Shown here piece by piece: positions 45,391 through 53,342 of a DNA stretch of 64,000 nt (position 1 is the first letter of the stretch; every line of letters starts with the position of its first letter). The stretch comes from Sorangium cellulosum (GTDB lineage: Bacteria; Myxococcota_A; Polyangia; Polyangiales; Polyangiaceae). The translations under genes were made by a program, and so were the position numbers. The DNA is taken from assembly GCF_002950945.1 (NCBI RefSeq), contig NZ_CP012673.1:2232001-2296000 (forward strand), read 5' to 3'. The notes beneath the pieces are model-generated. The model did not search any database, was not told where the DNA came from, and saw nothing but the letters and a program-made list of their open reading frames with translations.

Positions 45391-47007
45391 TCACCGCGCC
45401 TTGTCCTTCGCTCGAAGGCGGAACGCCTCGCTGGTCACCACGTGCTTCACCAGATCCGCGACCGTCCCGCCGTCCCAACGCGCGGCGATCTCATTGAGAC
45501 TGGTCCAGTCCCCGCCGCTCGGGCGCCGGCGCAGGGCGTAGCTGAAGAGCTGCTCGGTGGGGCACTTCCCCGGCCGGGCGGCCTCCACGAGCGTCGGCAC
45601 GAGGCCGGAGATGTCCTCGAACGCCGCGCCCCTGTACACCCCCGTCGCGTCGATCGGGTCGCCGTTCGGGTACGCGGTCCGGTAGGCGCCGATCGGGTCG
45701 AAGTTCTCCAGGCTCAGCCCGATCGGGTCGAGCACGTTGTGGCAGCTCGCGCAGTCGGGCGACGCGCGGTGCTTCTCGAGCTCCTGGCGCACGTTTCCGA
45801 TGGGGCCCTCGTCCCCGCCCGCGGCGCCGAGCTCCGGGATGTCCACGTTGGCGGGCGGCGCCATGGGCACGCAGAAGAGCTGCTCCAGGATCGTCTTCGC
45901 GCGGGACGTGGGAGAGGTCCGGTCCGCGCGGGACGACAGCGTCAGGAACGCTGGGATCGTGAGGAACCCCTCGCGCACGCCCTCGGGGTCGTTCGCGTAG
46001 AGCGGCTCGAGCAGCCGGCTCTCCGGGTGGGGCGCCGTGAGGAACTCGGACCAAGGCCGCCCGCCCGTCGTGAAGCTTTCGAAGTAGGCGTTGACCTGGT
46101 CGAGCATCGCGCCCTTCACCTCGTCGTTCCAGCTCGGGAACCGGGTCGCGTCGGCGTTGTGGCTGGGGAGCGTGCGCGTGCCGAGCCACTGCCCGAAGAA
46201 GTTCTGCAAGAAGGCGGCGCTCTTCGGGTCAGCCAGCATGCGGTCGACCTGCTGCCGGAGCTCGTCCTCGGTGGCGAGCTCATCGCCCTCCGCCGCGTCG
46301 AAGAGCGCCTCGTCCGGCAGCGAGCTCCAGAGCAGGTACGAGAGGCGCGACGCGATCTCGTGGCCGTTGAGGGCGCCCGGCGATCTCTCGGAGTCGGGTC
46401 CCACCTCGATCCTCAGAAGGAAATTCGGCGACGTCAGCAGGGTCCGGACGACGTGCTGCACCGCCTCGACGGGAGACATCTCGAGCTTGGTCTGCGCGTC
46501 GGCGTACTGCGCCGCGTACCGGTCGACCTCCGCCGCCTCGAGCGGGCGGCGGAAGGCCCGCAGCCCGAAGCGCTCGATGATCTCACGCGCGCACCCGTCG
46601 CCCGCGCCCTCCGCCGGGTCGCACACGAGGATCGCGGCGCGCTGCGCCTCGTTCGAGAAGGCGTCCGCGGCGAGCGTCCTGGCGGCGTCGTAATACCCCT
46701 GGACCAGGACCTGCGAGAGGTTCGAGAGCGCGCTGACGTTCGCGTCGAAGCCCTTCGCGCCGAAGGCGGGGAAGCCGTCCGCGGGCCTCAGGCGCGTTCC
46801 CAGGAGGTGGGCGACGGTGTTGTTGTACTCCGACGCTGTCATGTGGTGCAGGGGCATCCCGTCCGGGGCGACGGAGGCGTCTTGCTCCGGATCGTCCGGG
46901 CTTCCATCGTCCTGGCCTCCGAGGATGCCAGTGCACGAGATGCCCAGGAGACATCCCCCGGCGGCGAGCCACGGACTCGCGAACACTCGGTCAAGTCTGA
47001 ACGTCAT
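45391..47007 (-). CDS. DUF1592/DUF1588 haem lipoprotein (second copy)
   Basis: Predicted 538-residue exported lipoprotein (lipobox G-I-S-C, about residue 25; GGGAGACGACG before the ATG at 47007). Domain order: DUF1587-like MTASEYNNTVAHLLGTRL, DUF1595 GLRAFRRPLEAAEVDRYA, DUF1592 SPNFLLRIEVG with GHEIASRLSYLLWSSLPDE, DUF1588 with a normal haem motif CASCH (about residue 417) in CASCHNVLDPIGLSLENFD, and DUF1585 YALRRRPSGGDW. The intact CASCH contrasts with CGGRCH in the other copy. It is divergent from the LamG gene across a 99-bp gap holding an inverted repeat. Predicted role: extracytoplasmic electron transfer with DUF1552. Confidence 0.88.
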   Translation of the reverse strand: MTFRLDRVFASPWLAAGGCLLGISCTGILGGQDDGSPDDPEQDASVAPDGMPLHHMTASEYNNTVAHLLGTRLRPADGFPAFGAKGFDANVSALSNLSQVLVQGYYDAARTLAADAFSNEAQRAAILVCDPAEGAGDGCAREIIERFGLRAFRRPLEAAEVDRYAAQYADAQTKLEMSPVEAVQHVVRTLLTSPNFLLRIEVGPDSERSPGALNGHEIASRLSYLLWSSLPDEALFDAAEGDELATEDELRQQVDRMLADPKSAAFLQNFFGQWLGTRTLPSHNADATRFPSWNDEVKGAMLDQVNAYFESFTTGGRPWSEFLTAPHPESRLLEPLYANDPEGVREGFLTIPAFLTLSSRADRTSPTSRAKTILEQLFCVPMAPPANVDIPELGAAGGDEGPIGNVRQELEKHRASPDCASCHNVLDPIGLSLENFDPIGAYRTAYPNGDPIDATGVYRGAAFEDISGLVPTLVEAARPGKCPTEQLFSYALRRRPSGGDWTSLNEIAARWDGGTVADLVKHVVTSEAFRLRAKDKAR

Positions 47008-47066
47008 CGTCGTCTCCCACGTGTGGATTCGGCAGTGATCCCCTCGTGACCGGAGCGCGCCGATTT

Positions 47067-47085
47067 CGTGATCAAATCGATCACG
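47067..47085. promoter_or_regulatory. 19-bp inverted repeat in a divergent promoter
   Basis: CGTGATC-AAATC-GATCACG has perfect 7-nt arms around 5 nt. It lies 60 bp from the DUF1592 start and 22 bp from the LamG start, so it could serve as an operator for both genes. The regulator is unknown. Confidence 0.5.
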
Positions 47086-47106
47086 CGGCCACGTTAAGAT
47101 CAGGCC

Positions 47107-47958
47107 GTGCCCTGTGCGCAGAAAACTACGGTGATGGTGTTGCTCCTCGGGCTGTCCGGGTGCGGGGCGGATGTGGAGATCGCGGTGGGCCGCATGAATC
47201 CGGCGTCAGCGGCGAGCGGCAGCGGCGGTGAGGCGGGCAGCGGTGGTGGAGGGGGTGATGGCACGATCTCCTGTGATGTGTTGCCGTCGCCGACACATCG
47301 GTACACGTTCGACGGTGTGGGAGATGTCGTCGCCGATCTCATCGGAGGTGCTGACGGCGCGATCCTCGGCGGCGCGAGCCTCGACGGCGGAGGGGGGCTC
47401 ACCCTCGACGGTGAGGACGATTACGTCGATTTGCCGGCGGGGCTCCTGGCGGGATTGCGCGACGTCACCGTCATGGTCTGGGTCGTCCGCGACGGCGAAG
47501 GCTCCTACCCGCGCATCGTCGATTTCGGCCTCGCCAGCGGAGGCGAAGATCCCGTCGAAGGCGAGGGGGGTGTGGGAACGTCCTACCTGGTGATCACCCC
47601 CTCGACGGTCTTCGACGTGCGGGGTGTCTCCGCGCTCGCGAGCGACAGCGGCGTGAGGGGCGAGGTGGCGATCCACGCCGAGCCGACGCTCGAGGACGGC
47701 GAGATCCATCAGGTCGCCGTCGTCTTCGACGGCGCGGCGGCGACCCTGGCCCTCTACCTGGATGGCGCGCTGCTCGGCAGCGAGCCTGTCGGCTTTCCGC
47801 TCTCGGGGATCCAGGACGTGAACAACTGGCTCGGGCGGTCCCAGTTCGATGCGGACCCGTACTTCGGTGGGCGCTACGACGAGCTGCGGATCTACCGCGA
47901 GGCGCTGGCCGGCTGCGCGGTCGAGGCCGCGTGGAATGCCGGCCCGGATCGGCCCTGA
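47107..47958 (+). CDS. LamG/concanavalin-like domain lipoprotein
   Basis: Predicted 283-residue exported lipoprotein. It starts with GTG at 47107 (an ATG at 47134 is in frame but would leave too short a signal), with lipobox L-S-G-C at residue 19 and a Gly/Ser tether to about residue 55. The rest is one LamG-type beta-sandwich: HRYTFDGVGDVVADLIGGAD, LDGEDDYVDLPAGLL, VTVMVWVVRDGEG, VAVVFDGAAATLALYLDGAL and FGGRYDELRIYREALAGCAV. These are the classic LamG/laminin-G-3 strands and they usually bind polysaccharide or protein. The gene ends 3 bp before the convergent outer-membrane protein gene. Confidence 0.8.
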   Translation: MPCAQKTTVMVLLLGLSGCGADVEIAVGRMNPASAASGSGGEAGSGGGGGDGTISCDVLPSPTHRYTFDGVGDVVADLIGGADGAILGGASLDGGGGLTLDGEDDYVDLPAGLLAGLRDVTVMVWVVRDGEGSYPRIVDFGLASGGEDPVEGEGGVGTSYLVITPSTVFDVRGVSALASDSGVRGEVAIHAEPTLEDGEIHQVAVVFDGAAATLALYLDGALLGSEPVGFPLSGIQDVNNWLGRSQFDADPYFGGRYDELRIYREALAGCAVEAAWNAGPDRP

Positions 47959-47961
47959 GGC

Positions 47962-48984
47962 TCAGAAGGCCAGCGCGAGGCCGAGGCGGGCGCTGAGGCC
48001 TGCGGCCGGGGGGCGATAGACGGTCCCCTCGAGGTTCTCGACGACGAAGCGCGGCCGCCGCAGCGGGGCGACGGCGTGCAGCGCTGCCTCGATCTTCAGC
48101 GGAGCGGCGATGCGCCACTCGAGCAGCGTCCCGAGCCCGGCCGCGAAGATCGGCGCCGTGCGGGTGAAGGCCTCGTCGACGTCGCGTCCCCGGGCGAGGA
48201 GCCAGTGCTGGCGGCCGAGCGCGCAGACGTACACGCCAAGGGGGCGCTCGAGGGCGCGCGCGCACGCGTCGACCTCGAGGAACCAGAGCCGGAACTCGGC
48301 GCCGGCAGCCATCCCGGCGATGCGGCTCGAGCTCGACGGCACCACGCCGGCCGCCCCGTCGGCGCGGAACCAGCCGCTGCGGATCCCGCCGCCTGCGGCG
48401 AGCCCGACGCCGATCGCCGGCACGAGCGCCTGCTCGACCTGCGCGCTCAGCCAGAGCGCCCCCTCCGCGCCGCTCTCGCCCGGCGGGGGCGGCCGGACCG
48501 CCGCGGGAGGCGGTCGGCGCGGCGCGCGGTCCGGCGCGGGAGGCGGCGCGCCTGGCACGGGGGCGGCAGCCGCCTGAGGCTGCGCGGGCTGCGCGGCGGC
48601 GTTCCGCGCGACCGCGTCGGGATCGATCGACATCGCGACGATCAGCGCCGCTGCGCGCGACATGGACGCGCAGTCGTCGCCGTGGATCACGCGCTCGCCG
48701 GGCGACGGCGCGCGGATGCGCAGATCGAGCCGGAGGCGCGTGTCGCCTTCGCGGGCGACGGCGATCTCGGCCTCGATCGGCTGGCGGCGCTCCGACGCTC
48801 CCAGCAGCCGGGCGATCTCGCTCCGGACCTCGTCGGCCGGCGGGCATCCGTCCGGCGCTTCCCAGCGGAGGTCGATGGGGCGGGGCTCGGCGGGCGTCGC
48901 GAGCGCACGTGCGGGCAGGAGCCCCGCCGCGGCGATCAGCGCCTGCAGGGCCGACGGGGCCCAGGCCCACCTGGAGACGTGCAC
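47962..48984 (-). CDS. Predicted outer-membrane protein of the ECF sigma operon
   Basis: Predicted 340-residue exported protein with a signal peptide cleaved near ARALA. The N-terminal domain (about 35-120) starts IDLRWEAPDGCPPADEV and contains one disulfide-like Cys pair. A Pro-rich linker (about 130-170) leads to a C-terminal region with alternating amphipathic strands ending LSARLGLALAF, consistent with a small beta-barrel with terminal Phe. It follows the anti-sigma-like gene by 9 bp. The trio sigma, membrane protein and outer-membrane protein is a recurring myxobacterial arrangement. Function unknown. Confidence 0.6.
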   Translation of the reverse strand: MHVSRWAWAPSALQALIAAAGLLPARALATPAEPRPIDLRWEAPDGCPPADEVRSEIARLLGASERRQPIEAEIAVAREGDTRLRLDLRIRAPSPGERVIHGDDCASMSRAAALIVAMSIDPDAVARNAAAQPAQPQAAAAPVPGAPPPAPDRAPRRPPPAAVRPPPPGESGAEGALWLSAQVEQALVPAIGVGLAAGGGIRSGWFRADGAAGVVPSSSSRIAGMAAGAEFRLWFLEVDACARALERPLGVYVCALGRQHWLLARGRDVDEAFTRTAPIFAAGLGTLLEWRIAAPLKIEAALHAVAPLRRPRFVVENLEGTVYRPPAAGLSARLGLALAF

Positions 48985-48993
48985 CCGCGCACT

Positions 48994-49929
48994 CTACTCC
49001 TCCTGCCCGCACGCGGCGCGCACGCGCGTCGCGAGCGGCGAGCCCGGGCTCTGCGCGAGCAGCTTCGCCGCGATCGCCCTGCCGGACGCCGCGCTGCCGG
49101 AGCGGCAGAGCGCGATCGCGCGGGATGCCTCGCGCTCGGTCGACAGCACGCCCCTCGGGTACCGGCTGGCGTGTTCGTTCAGCTTCGAGAGCGCCTGCGC
49201 GAACTGGCCCGCCTGCAGCGCCTGCTGCGCGTCGCGCAGCAGCGCGATCTCCGCGTCGAGCCCGCCTCCGCCCGGCCTCGCGGCGGCGGCGGCCGCTGGC
49301 GGGGCAGGGCGCGAGGCCGGCGCGCGCTTCGCGCTGGCTGCCGCGGGCGTGGCGCTGGGTTCGGCGGGGTCGATGGTCCCGGCGGAGGCGCCGTCCCTGG
49401 CGGGGTCGCTGGCCTCGGCGGAGGCGCCGTCCCTGGCGGGGTCGCTGGCCTCGGCGGCGGGAGGCGCTCCGTCGCTCGATGCGCCGGCGTGCGGCGTTCG
49501 GGGCGCCGGGTCCACGATCCGCGCCGCTTCCACCGCGCGCGGCGCCTCGGGCGCCCCGCCGGATGTGGAGAGAGAGAGCGCTGCGCCCGTCGCGAGCCCC
49601 ACGATCAGCGTCGCGAGCCCGATCTTCACCGGGGCGCCGAGCAGCGTGAAGGCCGCCCCTTTCGCGACCGCCGTGCTCGCGTTCGCGGCCATGCTCGCGG
49701 CCGCGGAGGAGCCGACCGCGGGCGCCGCCGCCGCGGCGCTCGCGGAGCCGGCGGCCCCGGCCTCCGCGGCGATCGTCGTGCTCGCGGCCGCGGCGGTGGC
49801 CGCGGTCCCGGCCAGGCCGAGCCTCGCCCACACAGCGGCGCGCATCCGTCGCCGGTCGTCGTCGGTCGGCTCGTCCGCGTCACGAAGGGCGTCCAGGAGC
49901 CTCCGCTCGCCAGCCCCCAGCTCATCCAT
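48994..49929 (-). CDS. Anti-sigma-like single-pass membrane protein with TPR-type tail
   Basis: Predicted 311-residue protein. A short acidic/basic cytoplasmic N-terminus (ERRLLDALRDADEPTDDD) is followed by Ala-rich low complexity, one membrane segment (about residues 95-120, IGLATLIVGLATGAALSL), a Pro/Ala-rich periplasmic linker with a duplicated EASDPARDGAS, and a C-terminal helical repeat (LRDAQQALQAGQFAQALSKL, YPRGVLSTEREASRAIALC). The start overlaps the sigma factor stop by 8 bp. Position and layout suggest it controls the sigma factor, but no canonical ZAS motif (HxxxCxxC) is seen. Confidence 0.62.
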   Translation of the reverse strand: MDELGAGERRLLDALRDADEPTDDDRRRMRAAVWARLGLAGTAATAAAASTTIAAEAGAAGSASAAAAAPAVGSSAAASMAANASTAVAKGAAFTLLGAPVKIGLATLIVGLATGAALSLSTSGGAPEAPRAVEAARIVDPAPRTPHAGASSDGAPPAAEASDPARDGASAEASDPARDGASAGTIDPAEPSATPAAASAKRAPASRPAPPAAAAAARPGGGGLDAEIALLRDAQQALQAGQFAQALSKLNEHASRYPRGVLSTEREASRAIALCRSGSAASGRAIAAKLLAQSPGSPLATRVRAACGQEE

Positions 49930-50584
49930 TGCGGCCTCCTCGGATCCTGGCGTGGTGGCGGTGCACCGCGTCGGAAAACGCCTGTCGAGCGGCCCTCAGC
50001 CGCGCATATACGGTGTTGATGTTCACCCCGATACCCTGCGCGATCTCCGTCACCGGCATCTCTTCCAGCTCGGCGAGGAGGAGCACCACGCGCTTCTCCT
50101 CGTCGAGCGACGAAAGGAGGTCGTGCGCCACGCGCGCGGCCTCCGCCCTCATCATGGCCTCGTAGGGGCTCAGGTCGCTCGGCCCTTCGAGCAGCTCCGG
50201 ATCCACCGTCTCTCCCGTCCCGCGGTGCGACGGGTTCTTGCGGCGCAGCGACCTCCGGTGCGCCTGCACGACGTTGACCGCGATCCCGAAGACCCACGTC
50301 TTCAGCGACGAGCGGCCCCGGAACTCCGGGAGCCGCCGGTGCACGACGACGAACACCTCCTGGCACACGTCCTCGTGCGCGGAGGCGTCCACGCCGAGGC
50401 GGCGCACGGTGCGCCAGACGAAGGGAAAGATCTCCTCGTACACCTCGGCGAAATCGAGCGGCGCGGCCTTTGGGCCGGCCGCGGGGCCGGCCGCGGGGAC
50501 GGCCGCGGGGACGGCCGCGGGGACGGCGGAGGCCGCGCCGGCGGGCGGGGGCGGAGGCGGAGCGACCGCCGCGCGGGCCGTCAC
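49922..50584 (-). CDS. ECF sigma factor
   Basis: Predicted 220-residue RNA polymerase sigma factor. I chose GTG at 50584, which overlaps the stop of the upstream truncated gene (GTGA); the long upstream extension is Arg-rich nonsense. An Ala/Pro-rich N-terminal tail of about 40 residues precedes region 2 (FAEVYEEIFPFVWRTVRRLG, DVCQEVFVVVHRRLPEFRG, SSLKTWVFGIAVNVV). Region 4 is LLSSLDEEKRVVLLLAELEE and VTEIAQGIGVNINTVYARLR, a typical helix-turn-helix. It is the first intact gene of a three-gene operon with an anti-sigma-like and an outer-membrane protein. Target promoters are unknown. Confidence 0.88.
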   Translation of the reverse strand: MTARAAVAPPPPPPAGAASAVPAAVPAAVPAAGPAAGPKAAPLDFAEVYEEIFPFVWRTVRRLGVDASAHEDVCQEVFVVVHRRLPEFRGRSSLKTWVFGIAVNVVQAHRRSLRRKNPSHRGTGETVDPELLEGPSDLSPYEAMMRAEAARVAHDLLSSLDEEKRVVLLLAELEEMPVTEIAQGIGVNINTVYARLRAARQAFSDAVHRHHARIRGGRNG

Positions 50585-50997
50585 GGGCTGCACCTCTCCG
50601 CGTGGGGCAGCGAGACGTAGAGCTCGCCGAGCGCGGTGAGCTCTCCGCGCGCGCCGAGCAGGTTGACGTTGGGGATCGCCTCGGTCCTCCCGGAGAACCA
50701 GGCGTACCGGAAGACGTCGGGGTCCGATTCGAGGAGGGCCACCGCTTCCCGTAGGGTTGCTGCCTGCGCTTCGGGCGATCGAGCCGCGCCGTCGCCGCAC
50801 GAGAACTCGGTCAGCCAGATCGGGCGCCGGTAGCGTCGGAGCTCGCCGAGGTACCCCTCGAGCGCCGTCCTGTCGCTTCCAGCTCCACCGCCTTCGGTCG
50901 CGCCTTGGTGGAAATTTCCCCCCGCGCAGGCGACGGACAGGAGGATCCCGAGCGGGGGGCTGGTGCCGCAGACGACGGCTTTGGGGTCTCGACGCAT
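50581..50997 (-). pseudogene. Internally deleted GH128-like glycosidase, coupled to the sigma gene
   Basis: The 138-codon frame joins a lipoprotein signal-like start (lipobox S-V-A-C, about residue 24) directly to the C-terminal third of a Glyco_hydro_cc (GH128, Asl1-like) domain: YRRPIWLTEFSCGDG with the expected catalytic Glu, then VFRYAWFSGRTEAIPNVNLL and LTALGELYVSLP. The N-terminal two thirds of the barrel are missing, so it cannot be an active glucanase. The frame is open and overlaps the sigma factor start, so it may still be translated as a small lipoprotein. Confidence 0.55.
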
Positions 50998-51196
50998 GGA
51001 TCGAGAGGCCTGGTGACCCGAGCCGCCTCGTTCCGTGACGGAAAATGGAGGGATGGCGATGTGGGGCTCATCGGGGGGGCGTCGTGGACTGGCGTTCCGC
51101 GGCCCGAGGGCGGATCATCTGCTGGCGCGCACCACGGCCGACAGCTCGCACCTTTGCGCGCTTGACGGCCGCGAGGAGCGCATCGAGGAAAAACGG

Positions 51197-52426
51197 ATGA
51201 TACCCCTTCGCTGGCTTGCCGCGCTTGCGGCGTTCACCGTTCCGTTTGTGATCCCGGCGACGGCCCTGACCCAGGACGGCTCTCCCCTCCCGCCGCCTGC
51301 TCCGTCGCCGCTTCCGTCTGCCTCGGCGCAGCCAGCGCCGGCACCGACGCCGCCGCCGTCCCCGGCGCCGACGCCGACGCCGCCGCCGTCCCCGGCGCCG
51401 ACGCCGGTCCCGCCCGCGCCGGCGCCGCCGCCTGCACCCGCGCCGACGCCGATCCCGTCGCCCTCCCCGACGCCGGTCCCGCCCGCGCCGGCGCCGCCGC
51501 CGGCGCAGCCGCCGCCGGTCGCGCCGGCGCAGCCGCCGTCGGTCGCGCCCGCGCAGCCGCCGTCGGTCGCGCCCGCGCAGCCGCCGTCGATCGCGCCCGC
51601 GCAGCCGCCGTCGATCGCGCCTGCGCAGCCGCCGTCGATCGCGCCTGCGCAGCCGCCGTCGGCCGCCCCCGCGCTGCCGGTTGGACCGGCGCAGCCGGTT
51701 GCGCCCGCGCCGCCGCCGTCCTACGCGCCCGCGCCGCCTTCCCCCGTCGCGCCTGCGCCGCCGCGTCCCCCGCGGAGCCAGCCGGCGCGGCCGAGCGCTG
51801 CGCCGCCCGCGGCTGCAGCCCCGGTGACGGCGGCGGCGCCGGAGCCTTCACCGGCCGAGCCGGAGGAGAAGGAGCCCGAGGACGAGGCGGCCGAGGAGGA
51901 GGACACGAAGGATGGCGTCCGGCTCCGGTACGGCAGCACCCTGGGCGGCGGGGTCATCAAGTCGCCAACGGGCACCGGCGCCGCCTTCGCATGGACGGGC
52001 CGGGTCGGCGTCCAGATCAACCACACGTTCGGCCTCTACTACCAGAACACCCCGATGCTGACGCTCACCCCGGAGAGCACCGCGAACAGCGCCGGGTTCG
52101 ACGGGGGCTTCATCGACTACAACTCGCTCCTCGCGAGCCTCACCTTCTTCCATGTCCTCGATTTCGGCGCAGGCCCGTCGATCGATTACGTGTCCGTCGC
52201 GTCCTGCTCCGCGGAGTACGCGGGGCTCGCGTCGAACGCCGGCTGCGAGAGCACCGCGGCCTGGTACTTCGGCGCGCACGCGCGCGGCGCCCTGATCCTG
52301 GGCGGCCTCGACGGCGATGGCCCGCGGCGGGACGGGTTCGCGATCGCCGCGGAGCTCCATCCGGCGTTCCTGCCGGACGGCCCGACGTTCACCTTCACGG
52401 TGGGTATCGGCGGAGAGTGGTATTGA
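51197..52426 (+). CDS. Proline-rich outer-membrane protein with C-terminal barrel-like domain
   Basis: Predicted 409-residue exported protein. The ATG at 51197 is 8 nt after GAGGA and gives a signal peptide cleaved near PATALTQ. Residues about 30-225 are a Pro/Ala linker that includes seven 8-residue PPSxAPAQ repeats, then an acidic patch ([20 protein letters not shown]). The last 150 residues look like a small membrane-beta domain ([46 protein letters not shown]) with a terminal Tyr. The linker could cross the periplasm or peptidoglycan. Function unknown. Confidence 0.68.
   Translation: MIPLRWLAALAAFTVPFVIPATALTQDGSPLPPPAPSPLPSASAQPAPAPTPPPSPAPTPTPPPSPAPTPVPPAPAPPPAPAPTPIPSPSPTPVPPAPAPPPAQPPPVAPAQPPSVAPAQPPSVAPAQPPSIAPAQPPSIAPAQPPSIAPAQPPSAAPALPVGPAQPVAPAPPPSYAPAPPSPVAPAPPRPPRSQPARPSAAPPAAAAPVTAAAPEPSPAEPEEKEPEDEAAEEEDTKDGVRLRYGSTLGGGVIKSPTGTGAAFAWTGRVGVQINHTFGLYYQNTPMLTLTPESTANSAGFDGGFIDYNSLLASLTFFHVLDFGAGPSIDYVSVASCSAEYAGLASNAGCESTAAWYFGAHARGALILGGLDGDGPRRDGFAIAAELHPAFLPDGPTFTFTVGIGGEWY
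51506..51673. repeat. 24-bp tandem repeat encoding PPSxAPAQ
   Basis: Seven in-frame units begin at 51506 and every 24 bp after it. They lie in the proline-rich linker of the outer-membrane protein and can change number without a frameshift. Confidence 0.85.
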
Positions 52427-52490
52427 GGAGCGCCGGCGCGCGCCTCGACGGGCCGCCGCGGCCGGAGGGGCGCCGCGCGGCGCCCCGGGC

Positions 52491-53114
52491 TCACCGCAGC
52501 GCCGCGCGCAGCGCGCGGACCGCCTGGCTCTGCGTCGGCTGATCGAGGAAGCCGGCGAGCCAGGCGGGGTCGAGATCGGGGAGAAAGGCGCTGCGGGCGC
52601 GCGGCTCGTAGCGCTCGTTCGCGAGCGCGAAGACGCGGAGGCCCTCGTCGCGATCCCACACCCAGACCTCGGCGACGCCGAGGCCGCGGTAGATCTCGAG
52701 CTTGTCGAGCCCGCCATGGGTCCAGACGACCTCGATGGCGAGGTCCGGAACCGCCTTGTTCGTGTCGCCGACGATGTAACATTCGTCGGGCTCGGCCCCG
52801 CGCGCCTTCAGCTCATTCCGGAGCGTCCACGCGCCGTAGCCGCTGAGCTCGATTCCCCGCTCATCGCAGTACGCCTCGAGGAGGCGCGCGATGGTCTTCT
52901 TGATCCCTTCGTGATCGCGAGATGGGCTCATCAGCTCGATCGCTCCGTTCAGGTAGTACATGCGCACACCGGCCCGGTCTCCCCGCACAGCGAGGAGGAT
53001 CTCGTAGTCCTTCCACGTCATCCCGTAGAGAACGATATGCTGGTCGTTCTCCTCGTGATGGAGCCGCGGTCGCTTGGCCGCGGGGACGACGGATGTCGGG
53101 ATGATGGACGCCAT
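52491..53114 (-). CDS. Uma2-family endonuclease-like protein (DUF820)
   Basis: Predicted 207-residue cytoplasmic protein with a PD-(D/E)xK-type fold of the Uma2 family. Typical blocks are MTWKDYEILLAVRGDRAG, YYLNGAIELMSPSRDHE, the active-site line VPDLAIEVVWTHGGLDKLEI (Asp, Glu and distal Lys) and YRGLGVAEVWVWDRD. Members are very common in myxobacteria and cyanobacteria and often stand alone. No target is known. It converges on the outer-membrane protein gene; the start has only a weak ribosome site. Confidence 0.88.
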   Translation of the reverse strand: MASIIPTSVVPAAKRPRLHHEENDQHIVLYGMTWKDYEILLAVRGDRAGVRMYYLNGAIELMSPSRDHEGIKKTIARLLEAYCDERGIELSGYGAWTLRNELKARGAEPDECYIVGDTNKAVPDLAIEVVWTHGGLDKLEIYRGLGVAEVWVWDRDEGLRVFALANERYEPRARSAFLPDLDPAWLAGFLDQPTQSQAVRALRAALR

Positions 53115-53342
53115 GCGCCGGAGGATACCCGGTAGCGCGGCCGACGGCGAGCTTCGCCGTGCGCCCCCGGGGGGGCCGGGATCGGTTCAACCCGGGGCGG
53201 CGAGCGATGTGGCTGGGCGATCGTCTCGTAATGTTTCTTCGATCCTGATGCCTCGACGGGCCCCCTTCGCGGCGCGCCGCCGGGGGGCCGGGATAGGTGC
53301 CGCGGCGTTCAGGAAGCGGTGCGAAGGGGTCGCGGCGCGGGA

